Assembly: GCF_016584085.1 (NCBI RefSeq)
Contig: NZ_NRSJ01000003.1
Span: forward strand, 62,001 to 126,000
Origin: Halochromatium glycolicum
Lineage (GTDB): Bacteria > Pseudomonadota > Gammaproteobacteria > Chromatiales > Chromatiaceae
Length of the DNA: 64,000 nucleotides
Direction of reading: 5' to 3'
Shown here: in pieces, positions 10,418 through 20,910 of the stretch
How the letters are laid out: each line of letters starts with the position of its first letter
Position numbering within the stretch: the first letter of the stretch is position 1
Notes under the pieces: model-generated
Told to the model about the DNA's origin: nothing
Seen by the model: only the letters and a program-made list of their open reading frames with translations
The model's database searches: none
Position numbers and translations under genes: made by a program

Positions 10418-11173
10418 CTAGGGGCGGTGCATGATCGCCGATTCAGTGATCTTGAGGGCCTGTCGGTCGAGGGTCTCTCGGGGCGCTTGACCGGCAGGCT
10501 CCTGGATCGATTCCGCAGGGATTGCCGCGGAATCAGCTCTGTTGGCAGCCCGGGCAGTTCGAGGCATCGTTTGCTCCTCTCTCGCGCTGGCTTGGATTGC
10601 GGTGAGTAGTTCCGATACCCGGAACGGCTTCGCAAGGCAGGTTTCGGCCCCAGCCTCTAGGATGCGTGTCCGGTTCTCGGGGCTGTCATAGCCGGTCATT
10701 GCGATGATGCGTATATGCCTGGTCTCCGGGTCTTGGCGTAAGCGCTTGCAGATCGCGAAGCCGTCGACACCCGGCAGCATCAGGTCCAATAGGACCAGGT
10801 GGGGCCGAAAGCGCTGGAGCCGGCGACCCGCCTCGAAGCCTTCATAGGCATGCTCGATCTCGGGTGCAGGCTCGAGTGTCTCCAGGGCTTCGTTCAGGAA
10901 GGAGGCGAACTGTGGATCGTCTTCGACCACCAGGATGCGCATCGTCTTGCACGATACGTCCGATTGCTTCATTCCGTGACGTTCAGCGAAATCCTCGAGC
11001 TCGATGGAATCGAATCGGCGATGCCCGCCGGGCGTGGTATGGGCCAGTAGCTTGCCTTGGCGTGCCCAGAGACGGAGCGTAACAGGCGATACGCCCAATC
11101 GCTGCGCGGCCTGGCTAGGCGTTAGGAGGTCATTCTTGGTCATGTCCCTGATCTCCGGGGGTGACCGGCGCAA
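10418..11173 (-). CDS. Response regulator with N-terminal MerR/excisionase-type HTH and receiver domain
   Basis: The 251-residue product has a winged-helix DNA-binding domain (about 15-70; LTPSQAAQRLGVSPVTLRLWARQG, then GGHRRF), then a receiver domain (about 78-195) starting MRILVVEDDP. The receiver has acidic residues, the phospho-acceptor aspartate in VLLDLMLPG, and the conserved lysine in AKPF. The C-terminal ~50 residues are a linker and the start of a decayed EAL domain that stops at TAG. The start used is the upstream ATG; a second at MTKNDLLTP is equally plausible. It is divergent from a PAS histidine kinase at 11507, a likely partner by position only. HTH-first order is unusual. Confidence 0.8.
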   Translation of the reverse strand: MRRSPPEIRDMTKNDLLTPSQAAQRLGVSPVTLRLWARQGKLLAHTTPGGHRRFDSIELEDFAERHGMKQSDVSCKTMRILVVEDDPQFASFLNEALETLEPAPEIEHAYEGFEAGRRLQRFRPHLVLLDLMLPGVDGFAICKRLRQDPETRHIRIIAMTGYDSPENRTRILEAGAETCLAKPFRVSELLTAIQASAREEQTMPRTARAANRADSAAIPAESIQEPAGQAPRETLDRQALKITESAIMHRP

Positions 11174-11506
11174 GGCCCTTGATGATCTTAGTATATCGCT
11201 TTTATCGATTTTCGCTAGAATCGGTGGGCCCGGGGTGGGCGTGTTCTGAATTGAGCGACCAGAGGTGCGGTTTGCCGTCGTCGGGGTGCGCTCAGGTCCG
11301 GGTAGACCGCGGGAACCCTGTCAGATCGCTTGTGCTCGTTCGGGTTGTTAAGGGCCCTATCAGAATGGCCGCCTGACTCGCACAAGCGCCTGATGCAATC
11401 AGCCGCAGGGACCATTTTGTTACCGGGAAACAACGGCTGGGATCGTCTCATTCTTCGGGTGGCTGGCTGCCATGATCGTGAGGGCTTCGGACTAGCGGGG
11501 TAGACG
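11174..11506. other. Divergent intergenic region between response regulator and histidine kinase
   Basis: This 333-base gap must hold promoters for both signalling genes. An AT-rich stretch at 11185-11222 contains TAGAAT (11216-11221) on the plus strand and TAAGAT on the minus strand, both possible -10 elements without a convincing -35. At 11354-11368 a 14-base match to the family C left end (GCCCTATCAGAATG) is visible, probably a decayed fragment. No gene is seen. Confidence 0.4.
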
Positions 11507-13777
11507 ATGGGGCATCCAGTGACAGACGCCTTACTCGAGCTGGTGCTCACCGAATGGGGGCCAGGAGCGGTGCTCTGCTGGGATGCCGATGGGACCTTGA
11601 TCGGGTCTGCTTCAGGCTTTCAACGGATGCTCGGCTTGGACGAAGGCAAAGACGCCGATGTCGAGGCGATCTGGTCAATGATCCGCGAGCGCTGCACCCC
11701 GGACCCGGGGGACCTGGCCTCAGCGTTTGTCGACATCAGCGATCGTGAGGTGGCGCTCATTGATCGGGAACCGTTGGGGCCGCGGCAGTTGCGTTTGAGC
11801 CTGCGTCACCTGGCTTCACCGGGGGACCTGACGGTGCTCCTGGCGCGGGACCTGACCGAGCGACAGGGCTCCCGTGACGGGCGCGTCGAGAATGAGCTGC
11901 TCAGCGCCGAGCGTGAGCGCCAGGAGCGGGCACTCCGGGACAGCGAGCAGCGTGCCCGCGCCTTACTCGAGGCGATGCCGGACCTCATGTTCCGGCTCGA
12001 TCGGCAAGGGGTCTATCTGGACTACAAGGCTGCCCGCGAAGACCTTGCGGTTCAGCATCTCGACAGTCTGATCGGTCTTCGCGTGCGGGCGCTGACCCCC
12101 GCGCCTTTCGCTGATCTGATCGAGGCGAAGATTGCCGAGACGCTTCAGACCGGCAGGCTCCAGAGATTCGAGTTCAGATTGGAGATCCCAGAACGCGGGA
12201 TGCGTGACTGGGAGGCTCGGATGGTGCCCTCTGGTCTCAATGAGGTGACTGCGACGGTCCGGGATGTCACTGAACAGAAGGCCGACGCAGCCCGTCTGCA
12301 TCGGCTTTCGCAGGTGGTCGAGCAGTCTTCGGATGCGATCCTGCTGACCGATGCCCGGTTTCGAATCGACTATCTCAACCCGGCCTTCGAGACCCTGTTC
12401 GGCTGGACGCTTGATGAGCTGCGCGGCAGTTTGCCCGATGTCCTGAATGCGGAGCCCGACGCCGAGACGCACCAGCAATCGATCTATTCCCGACTGAGAG
12501 CGGGGGAGCCGGTTTGTGCCGAGGTGCTCAATCGGCGCAAGGACGGCTCGCTCTTTCATTGCCGCTATTGGGCGTCGCCCTTGCATGATGATCAGGGAGC
12601 CGTCGTCGGCTACATGGGCTCGCAGCAGGATATCTCAGCGCGTGTTCAAGCACAGCAGGCGCTGTCGGCCAGCGAGACCCGCTATCGGCTGCTCGCGGAG
12701 CATTCCTCGGACCTGATCTCCAAGCACAGTTCAGACGGGACCTTTCTCTATGTCTCGCCGTCTTGTCGGACCCTGCTCGGCTATGCGCCCGAAGAGCTGG
12801 TTGGCCGATCGCCCTACGATCTCTTTCACGAGGACGATCTCGACGCGATCCGCGCCTCCCACGAGACCGTCCTGAGCAGCAAGTCCGTCGACCGGGTCGA
12901 ATACCGCATGCGTCGTCACAATGGCGACTGGGTCTGGCTCGAGACCAACAGTCACCTGGTCGATGATCCAGAGGATGCGCAGGGGTACGTGATCCTGGCG
13001 CAGTCCAGAGACGTGACCGAGGCCCACCAGCTGCGCCGGGCCATGGTCCAGAGCCAGAAGATGGAGGCCATTGGCCGGCTGACTGGCGGTATCGCCCACG
13101 ACTTCAACAACATTCTGGGCAGTGTCCTTGGGTTCGCGGAGCTTGCCCGGCTGCGCAATGCGGGCATCGACACCAAATTGGACGGTTATCTGGAGCAGAT
13201 CGATATCGCCGGTAAGCGGGCCCGTAACCTGGTGCGCCAGCTCTTGGTCTTCAGTCGCGGTGAGAGCACTGTCGCGGCGCACCCGGTCGCCTTGGCCCCT
13301 GTTGTCAAGGAGATCTTGAAGATGCTGCGCCCGATGCTTCCGGCCAATCTGGGCGTCCGGTTCGAGGGTGATTCTGAGGCCCTGATCGTCAAGATCGCCC
13401 CTTTGCATCTGCAGCAGATGCTATTGAACCTTGTGCTGAATGCCCGGGATGCGATGCCGGGTGGCGGCGATATAGCTGTCCTATTACGAGAGACCCTGGC
13501 CGGAGGCGAGTGTGCGGTCAGTCGCGAATGCTTCAACGGCCGCTGGATCGAGCTGAGTGTGACGGATCAGGGCAAAGGGATTCCCGATGAGCACCGCGAG
13601 CTGCTGTTTCAGCCGTTCTTCACGACCAAGGGGGTTGGCGAAGGCTCGGGTATGGGGCTCGCAGTGATCGCGGGCCTGATGCGAAGCTATCGAGGACACA
13701 TCCTGCTCAGCTCGAGGGTCGGCGAGGGCAGTCATTTTCGCTTGTTATTGCCCCCGGCTGAAGCGACGGCTCAATGA
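11507..13777 (+). CDS. Multi-PAS sensor histidine kinase
   Basis: The 756-residue product has no clear membrane segment and at least three PAS domains: about 150-260, 265-385 (VEQSSDAILLTDARFRIDYLNPAFE) and 385-510 (LAEHSSDLISKHSSDGTFLYVSPSC). The kinase core follows: H-box GGIAHDFNNILGSV with the phospho-accepting His near 530, N-box LNARDAM near 645, G1 VTDQGKGIP and G2 GEGSGMGLAV near 712. Most of the PAS signal domains lack recognisable cofactor residues. It lacks a fused receiver, so the divergent response regulator at 10418-11173 is the natural candidate partner. The ATG at 11507 begins MGHPVTDALLEL; its ribosome site is weak. Confidence 0.9.
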   Translation: MGHPVTDALLELVLTEWGPGAVLCWDADGTLIGSASGFQRMLGLDEGKDADVEAIWSMIRERCTPDPGDLASAFVDISDREVALIDREPLGPRQLRLSLRHLASPGDLTVLLARDLTERQGSRDGRVENELLSAERERQERALRDSEQRARALLEAMPDLMFRLDRQGVYLDYKAAREDLAVQHLDSLIGLRVRALTPAPFADLIEAKIAETLQTGRLQRFEFRLEIPERGMRDWEARMVPSGLNEVTATVRDVTEQKADAARLHRLSQVVEQSSDAILLTDARFRIDYLNPAFETLFGWTLDELRGSLPDVLNAEPDAETHQQSIYSRLRAGEPVCAEVLNRRKDGSLFHCRYWASPLHDDQGAVVGYMGSQQDISARVQAQQALSASETRYRLLAEHSSDLISKHSSDGTFLYVSPSCRTLLGYAPEELVGRSPYDLFHEDDLDAIRASHETVLSSKSVDRVEYRMRRHNGDWVWLETNSHLVDDPEDAQGYVILAQSRDVTEAHQLRRAMVQSQKMEAIGRLTGGIAHDFNNILGSVLGFAELARLRNAGIDTKLDGYLEQIDIAGKRARNLVRQLLVFSRGESTVAAHPVALAPVVKEILKMLRPMLPANLGVRFEGDSEALIVKIAPLHLQQMLLNLVLNARDAMPGGGDIAVLLRETLAGGECAVSRECFNGRWIELSVTDQGKGIPDEHRELLFQPFFTTKGVGEGSGMGLAVIAGLMRSYRGHILLSSRVGEGSHFRLLLPPAEATAQ

Positions 13778-13800
13778 CGTCGGGTGTTGCATCTGTCGGG

Positions 13801-13827
13801 CGAGCGCGGACCGGATCGGTCCGCTCG
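13801..13827. terminator. Hairpin between convergent genes (possible terminator)
   Basis: An 11-bp stem with a two-base bulge (13801-13813 with 13817-13827) lies between the convergent ends of the histidine kinase and hemE. There is no T-run on either side, so intrinsic termination is uncertain and the hairpin may only stabilise 3' ends. Confidence 0.35.
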
Positions 13828-13865
13828 GCGTGACCGGGTTTGCTCCCTAGGCTTATCTGGTCCGC

Positions 13866-14930
13866 TTAGGCATGATACGGCCGGCTCTGCTCATGCACGG
13901 CCGCGACCATTGCGGCGGCATGATCCGGATTGACGTCCGGGTGGATGCCGTGGCCGAGGTTGAAGACATGGCCGGTGCCGCGCCCGTAGCTGGCCAGGAC
14001 GCGGCCCACCTCGCGCTGGATGCGCTCCGGCGAGGCATAGAGGGTACAGGGGTCGAGGTTGCCCTGGAGGGCGACCTTGCCGTTGACGAGCTTGCGGGCG
14101 TCGGCGAGGTCGATGGTCCAGTCGACGCCGAGGCCGTCGCAGCCGGTCTCGGCCATCCGGTCGAGCCATTGCCCGGCGCCCTTGGCGAAGAGCACCACCG
14201 GGATGCGCTGGCCGTCGACCTCGCGGGTGAGACCCTCGACGATGCGCTCCATGTAACGCAACGAGAACTCGCGGAAGTCCGATGGGCTCAGGACGCCGGC
14301 CCAGGTATCGAACACCATCACCGCCTGCGCGCCGCGTGCGATCTGGGCGTTCAGGTAGGCGGTGACCGAATCGGCGACCTTGCCGAGGAGCTGGTGCATC
14401 AGGTTGGGCTGGTCGAACATCAGCGCCTTGCAGTAGGCGAAGTTCTTGGCGCTGCCGCCCTCGATCATGTAGGTCGCCAGGGTCCAGGGGGCGCCGGAGA
14501 ACCCGATCAACGGCACGCGCCCGTCGAGCTCCTTGCGGATCAGCGCGACCGCGTCCATCACATAGCGCAACTCGTCCTCGGGGTCCGGCACCGCGATCGC
14601 CTCGATGTCCGCCGCGGTGCGGACCGGGCGGGCGAACTGCGGCCCTTCACCCTCGGCGAAGGAGAGGCCGAGGCCCATCGCGTCCGGGATGGTCAGGATG
14701 TCCGAGAACAGGATCGCAGCATCGAGTGGGAAACGGTCGAGCGGCTGGATCGTGACCTCGCAGGCGAGCTCGGGATTGCGGCAGAGATCCATGAAGCTGC
14801 CGGCCTTGGCGCGCGTTTCACGATATTCGGGCAGATAGCGGCCGGCCTGGCGCATCATCCAAACAGGGGTGTAGTCGACGGGCTCGCGCATCAGCGCGCG
14901 CAGGAAGGTGTCGTTCTTGAGCTCGGTCAC
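13866..14930 (-). CDS. hemE: Uroporphyrinogen decarboxylase
   Basis: The 354-residue product removes four acetate carboxyls from uroporphyrinogen III to give coproporphyrinogen III in the cytoplasm, an early step shared by haem and bacteriochlorophyll. The N-terminal signature [13 protein letters not shown] is present, followed by [37 protein letters not shown] and the C-terminal [12 protein letters not shown]. Length equals the family norm. It is divergent from uvrD, with 188 bases between the two starts. In a phototroph it feeds pigment synthesis; no photosynthesis gene neighbours it here. Confidence 0.97.
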   Translation of the reverse strand: MTELKNDTFLRALMREPVDYTPVWMMRQAGRYLPEYRETRAKAGSFMDLCRNPELACEVTIQPLDRFPLDAAILFSDILTIPDAMGLGLSFAEGEGPQFARPVRTAADIEAIAVPDPEDELRYVMDAVALIRKELDGRVPLIGFSGAPWTLATYMIEGGSAKNFAYCKALMFDQPNLMHQLLGKVADSVTAYLNAQIARGAQAVMVFDTWAGVLSPSDFREFSLRYMERIVEGLTREVDGQRIPVVLFAKGAGQWLDRMAETGCDGLGVDWTIDLADARKLVNGKVALQGNLDPCTLYASPERIQREVGRVLASYGRGTGHVFNLGHGIHPDVNPDHAAAMVAAVHEQSRPYHA

Positions 14931-15118
14931 AGGCAGGGTCCCGCAGCGGTGGTGGAGGGTGGATGTTTTGGCGGCGAGGATACTACGGCGGTTCGGACGC
15001 TGTCAGGGGCGCTGTACTGGCGAAGGCATGGATTGCCGACCAGGGGGCCTTGCAAGCGGGGTTGAAGCTGGCCGAGACGATTGCGTGCAGAAAACGCTGC
15101 TGCGGTTACAATCGCGCG

Positions 15119-17314
<2,196 letters not shown>

Positions 17315-17338
17315 ACGTCAACAACAAGGGGTCCGATC

Positions 17339-18421
17339 ATGCAACGCAGAGCCTTTCTCCAGGGTGCCGGCGCCGCGACCGTGGCGTTCGGTGCCGGCGT
17401 CGGTACCGCGCAGGCGAAGCCCGATCACAAATGGAAGATGGTGACCACCTGGCCGAAGAACTTCCCGGGGCTCGGAACCGGCGCCAACAAGCTCGCGGAG
17501 CTGATCGGGCAGATGAGCGGCGGCCGGATCGAGGTCAAGGTCTATGGCGCGCGCGAGCTGGTGCCGGCGTTTGAGGTCTTCGATGCGGTCTCGCGCGGCA
17601 CCGCCGAGATGGGGCATGGCTCGGCCTACTACTGGAAGGGCAAGAGCGAGGCGGCGCAGTTCTTCTCCAGCGTGCCGTTCGGGCTGACCGGTCAGGAGAT
17701 GAACGGCTGGCTCTACTACGGCGGCGGCATGGAGCTGTGGCAGGAGCTCTATGCCGGATTCGGCCTGGTGCCGGCGGCGGCCGGCAATACCGGTGTGCAG
17801 ATGGGCGGCTGGTTCAACAAGGAGATCAACTCGGTCGACGACCTGAAGGGCCTGAAGATGCGCATCCCGGGCCTCGGCGGCGAGGTGCTGCGGCGCGCCG
17901 GCGGCACCCCGGTGAACTTGCCCGGCGGAGAGCTGTTCACCTCGCTGCAATCCGGTGCGATCGACGCGACCGAATGGGTCGGGCCTTACAATGATCTCGC
18001 CTTCGGCCTCTACAAGGCGGCCAAGTACTATTACTACCCGGGCTGGCACGAACCGGGCACGACCCTGGAGGCGATGGTCAACAAGGAGGTCTTCGACGCC
18101 TTGCCGGACGATCTGCAGGCGATCGTGCTCAATGCCTGCAAGGTCGTGAACCAGGACATGCTGGCCGAGTACACCGCCCGAAACCCGACGGCGTTGCAGA
18201 CATTGCTCGACGAGCACGAGGTCGAGCTGCGCAAGTACCCGGACGATGTGCTGGTGAAGCTGCGCGAGATCGCGAACGAGGTCGTCGCCGAGATCGCTGA
18301 GAAGGATGCGTTCTCGCGCAAGACCTATGCGTCCTATCAGAAATTCCTGACCAACTCGAAGGAGTGGAGCGCGATCTCTGACCTCGCCTACCTGAAGGCG
18401 CGCGATCAGCTTTCGGGCTGA
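17339..18421 (+). CDS. TRAP transporter periplasmic substrate-binding protein (DctP/TakP-like)
   Basis: The 360-residue product starts with a twin-arginine signal (MQRRAFLQGAGAATVAFGAG, cleavage probably after AQA). The mature part has the DctP fold markers FFSSVPFGLTGQEMNGWLYYGGG, LKGLKMRIPGLGGEVLRRAGGTPVNLPGGE and GAIDATEWVGPYND, close to the TakP/2-oxoacid branch. Such proteins deliver an organic acid to a DctQ/DctM permease. No dctQ or dctM gene lies nearby, so the partner must be elsewhere or the protein is an orphan. It follows uvrD by 24 bases. The substrate cannot be assigned; 2-oxo acids or another carboxylate are likely. Confidence 0.88.
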   Translation: MQRRAFLQGAGAATVAFGAGVGTAQAKPDHKWKMVTTWPKNFPGLGTGANKLAELIGQMSGGRIEVKVYGARELVPAFEVFDAVSRGTAEMGHGSAYYWKGKSEAAQFFSSVPFGLTGQEMNGWLYYGGGMELWQELYAGFGLVPAAAGNTGVQMGGWFNKEINSVDDLKGLKMRIPGLGGEVLRRAGGTPVNLPGGELFTSLQSGAIDATEWVGPYNDLAFGLYKAAKYYYYPGWHEPGTTLEAMVNKEVFDALPDDLQAIVLNACKVVNQDMLAEYTARNPTALQTLLDEHEVELRKYPDDVLVKLREIANEVVAEIAEKDAFSRKTYASYQKFLTNSKEWSAISDLAYLKARDQLSG

Positions 18422-18563
18422 GTCGGCTTTTGGCTGCCTGCGCCTTGTTCGTTGAATGGGCGACTCCGAGTAACCGCGTCTCCAGGACACCGCGCACGTT
18501 TGCCGCTGCGCTTTCGCTGGAGCGCAACGAGTCGATCCGTCGGTTGACCGCGGTGACGAAAGA

Positions 18564-19955
18564 ATGCACGGGCATCGCATGGGCGGCGATGCGGATCGCC
18601 TGTCGGTGCGGCCGTTGAGCGCCGAACCTCGGCGCCGCTTCGCGTCGCCCCCGCCGCTGGCGCTCTATATCCACATGCCGTGGTGTGTGCGCAAATGTCC
18701 CTATTGCGACTTCAACTCGCATGCATTGCGCGGCGGGGATCGCCGCGTGCGCGCGGAACCAGTCCCGGAACAGGTCTATGTCGATGCGCTGCTGGTGGAC
18801 CTCGACGCCGAGCTGGCACGCGCCGCTGCCCGGAGGCCGCTGGTCTCGGTCTTTATCGGTGGCGGCACGCCAAGCCTGTTCTCAGGGGCTGCGATTGCGC
18901 GCCTGCTCGACGGCGTGCGCGCTCGCGCGGAGCTGGCCGATGATGCCGAGATCACGCTCGAGGCCAATCCTGGCACCGTCGATGCCGGGCATTTTGCTGG
19001 CTATGCCGAGGCCGGCGTCAATCGCTTATCGATCGGCGTGCAGTCGTTGAACGACGATGCACTAACGCGGCTTGGACGTATCCATTCGGCCGCCGATGTG
19101 CGGCGCACGGTGATGACAGCCCGCGCGGCCGGAATCGAGAATCTCAATCTCGACCTGATGTTCGCGCTGCCAGCGCAGGATCTGCCGGCCGCGCGAGCAG
19201 ACCTCGAGCAGTTGATCGCGCTCGAGCCGACGCATCTCTCCTACTACGAGCTGACCTTGGAGCCAAACACGGCCTTCTACCAGCGCCCGCCCGAGTTGCC
19301 CGATCCCGACCTCGCCGATGCGATCCAGCAGCAGGGGTTGGCGCTGCTGGAAGCGTCCGGCTTCGAGCGCTACGAGGTCTCAGCATTCGCCAAGCCCGGT
19401 CGGCGATGTCGACACAATCTGAACTACTGGCGTTTCGGCGACTATCTCGGGATCGGTGCTGGCGCCCACGGCAAGTTGACGGACCCGAGCAGCAAAATGG
19501 TCGAGCGGCGGGCGAAGATGCGCCATCCCGATGCCTATCTCGCTGCCTGCGAGTTGGCCGGGTCGTCCGCACGCGATTCATCGATCGGGCTTGCGCCTGA
19601 TCCGAGCCGCAGCAAGCACCCTGTTCGAGCCTGTCGCGCGCCGGGGCGATCACCCGTCCCCGAGGAGCGCTGCAGCCTGGCGTCAGCCGATCCGACGTCC
19701 TCGTTGCGCCGGCTCTCGGATCAGGATCTGACCGAAGAGTTCGCCCTGAACGCCTTTCGGTTACTGGACGGCTTTAGCCTGGGGGAATTCGAGGGCGCGA
19801 CCGGGCTGAGGGCGGACTGGCTCGAACCGGGTCTCGAAGCGGCGGCGCAGCTCGGCTTGGTGATCGGTTCTGGCATCGGCGACGACGCTGTAATCCGCCC
19901 GAGCGCGCGCGGCTTCGCGTTCCTCAATGAGCTGATCGGGTGCTTCTCGTCCTGA
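18564..19955 (+). CDS. hemW: HemW-like radical SAM protein (haem chaperone family)
   Basis: The ~463-residue product carries the radical SAM cluster motif CVRKCPYCDF after PPLALYIHMPW, and the HemW/HemN-like segments GGGTPSLFSG, EANPGTVD, NRLSIGVQSLNDD and NLDLMFALPAQ. HemW binds haem and a [4Fe-4S] cluster and inserts haem into respiratory enzymes; it is not the coproporphyrinogen oxidase. A ~55-residue segment rich in Ser, Arg and Pro (about 19555-19710) interrupts the region before RRLSDQDLTEEFALNAFRLLDGF and has no counterpart in the family as I know it. The start is uncertain: ATG at 18564 or 18579, or TTG at 18615. Confidence 0.87.
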   Translation: MHGHRMGGDADRLSVRPLSAEPRRRFASPPPLALYIHMPWCVRKCPYCDFNSHALRGGDRRVRAEPVPEQVYVDALLVDLDAELARAAARRPLVSVFIGGGTPSLFSGAAIARLLDGVRARAELADDAEITLEANPGTVDAGHFAGYAEAGVNRLSIGVQSLNDDALTRLGRIHSAADVRRTVMTARAAGIENLNLDLMFALPAQDLPAARADLEQLIALEPTHLSYYELTLEPNTAFYQRPPELPDPDLADAIQQQGLALLEASGFERYEVSAFAKPGRRCRHNLNYWRFGDYLGIGAGAHGKLTDPSSKMVERRAKMRHPDAYLAACELAGSSARDSSIGLAPDPSRSKHPVRACRAPGRSPVPEERCSLASADPTSSLRRLSDQDLTEEFALNAFRLLDGFSLGEFEGATGLRADWLEPGLEAAAQLGLVIGSGIGDDAVIRPSARGFAFLNELIGCFSS

Positions 19956-20078
19956 AGCAGGTGAAAGCCTGCGCGCTCCAGAGTCCACTGCTCGAAGTAC
20001 ACCGCATCTGGGGTGCATCGGTCCAGGGCGCTGTGAGTGCAGGGCGTTGGGTAGGCAAGAAGGGTGGCCCAACCGAAA

Positions 20079-20102
20079 AAGGCCGGGTGATTGCCCGGCC
20101 TT
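20079..20102 (-). terminator. Rho-independent terminator downstream of hsp20
   Basis: A perfect 9-bp stem (20079-20087 with 20094-20102, AAGGCCGGG/CCCGGCCTT) closes a six-base loop. Read on the minus strand it is followed by a run of T (complement of A at 20076-20080), so it terminates hsp20. On the plus strand the tail TTCTCTC is weaker but could serve the HemW-like gene. Confidence 0.85.
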
Positions 20103-20152
20103 CTCTCAGCTGACCGCTATCGAACCGCTGCGGTCATGACACGCGGCCCCGT

Positions 20153-20635
20153 TTAGGCAGCGGCGCGCGTCGCCTCTTCCTGATGGCTCTCTCCCTCGAT
20201 GTAGCGGCCACTGTCGCCGCGGATCTCGATCTTACGCGGCTTCATGGCCTCTGGGACCTCACGCACGAGGTCGATGTGCAGGAGCCCGTTCTCGAGCCGG
20301 GCGTCGACCACCTTCACATAGTCGGCGAGCTGGAAGCGACGCTCGAAGCTACGCGTCGCAATCCCCCGATAGAGGTAGCGGCGCGAGTCCTCTTCGTCGT
20401 CTTGCTTGCGCGAGCCCGTCACCGTGAGCAGGTTCTCCTTGGTCTCGATACCGAGATCCTGCTCTGCGAAGCCGGCGACCGCCATCGTGATGCGGTACTT
20501 GTTCTCATCCTCGACCTCGACGTTGTAGGGCGGATAGCCGCCCGCCTCGGTGCGATATGCATTCTCGAGCGAGGGCGCCATCCGATCGAAGCCGATCATC
20601 GAGCGGAACAGTGGCGAGAAGTCTAGCGTTGTCAT
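20153..20635 (-). CDS. Small heat shock protein, Hsp20/IbpA family
   Basis: The 160-residue alpha-crystallin-domain chaperone starts MTTLDFSPLFRSMIGFDRM, the IbpA-type N-terminus. The domain includes PYNVEVEDENKYRITMAVAGF, KENLLTVTGSRK, YRGIATRSFERRFQLADYVKV and ENGLLHIDLVREVPEAMKPRKIEI. It binds unfolding proteins in the cytoplasm under heat stress. The ATG at 20635 has GGAGG eight bases upstream; the in-frame ATG at 20641 is only two bases from it. The 5' leader folds as a ROSE-like thermometer (separate entry). It is divergent from the hox operon. Confidence 0.95.
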   Translation of the reverse strand: MTTLDFSPLFRSMIGFDRMAPSLENAYRTEAGGYPPYNVEVEDENKYRITMAVAGFAEQDLGIETKENLLTVTGSRKQDDEEDSRRYLYRGIATRSFERRFQLADYVKVVDARLENGLLHIDLVREVPEAMKPRKIEIRGDSGRYIEGESHQEEATRAAA

Positions 20636-20638
20636 CTG

Positions 20639-20723
20639 CATATCCTCCAAATGAGCAATATGGGTTGAATTGGCGTTCCGAAGAACCGCCGGTTTGGTGC
20701 AGGCGCCGTGTCCGGCCGCCTGC
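20639..20723 (-). promoter_or_regulatory. ROSE-like RNA thermometer in the hsp20 leader
   Basis: On the minus strand the leader can fold into three hairpins: 20699-20723 (stem GCAGGCG/CGCCTGC), 20672-20690 (stem capped by UUCG) and 20639-20662. The last pairs CAUAU with AUAUG, which includes the first AUG. It pairs CUC with GAG of the GGAGG ribosome site and leaves the G of UUGCU bulged. A UUGCU-type sequence opposite an imperfectly paired Shine-Dalgarno site is the hallmark of ROSE thermometers of hsp20 genes. The fold is by hand and no energy was calculated. Confidence 0.65.
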
Positions 20724-20730
20724 GTTATGT

Positions 20731-20759
20731 AAAGTAGTGCAGGTTGAGAGCGTTTGCAA
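20731..20759 (-). promoter_or_regulatory. Candidate hsp20 promoter
   Basis: On the minus strand TTGCAA (complement of 20754-20759) lies 17 bases from TACTTT (complement of 20731-20736). The stretch CTTGCAA-N14-CACTACTT also partly fits a heat-shock sigma factor promoter. Transcription would start near 20724, exactly where the first leader hairpin begins. Confidence 0.45.
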
Positions 20760-20864
20760 GCCACCATGGACAATCTGTAATGTTTCCCGTTGCGCGCACC
20801 GTAGGCCACTGTTTTATAGAGATTATCTTGCCCTGCTGCTAAGGACGGGCGAAGTCGCACACAG

Positions 20865-20887
20865 CCACTATACTGAGGGTAGTGTGG
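20865..20887 (+). promoter_or_regulatory. Candidate hox operon promoter / dyad
   Basis: TATACT at 20869-20874 is a good -10 with a start about 30 bases before the hoxF ribosome site. It lies inside an imperfect dyad (CCACTATAC ... GTAGTGTGG, 20865-20887). No convincing -35 is visible 16-18 bases upstream, which may mean activator dependence; a sigma-54 pattern was not found. Confidence 0.35.
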
Positions 20888-20910
20888 GCGATTTTCGACC
20901 CGGAGGAGGC

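Noticed and set aside
20658..20683. Heat-shock promoter-like motif (CTTCGGA-N12-CCCATAT, minus strand) just before hsp20
   Set aside because: It lies within the predicted leader hairpins and would remove the thermometer; the upstream candidate at 20731-20759 fits better.
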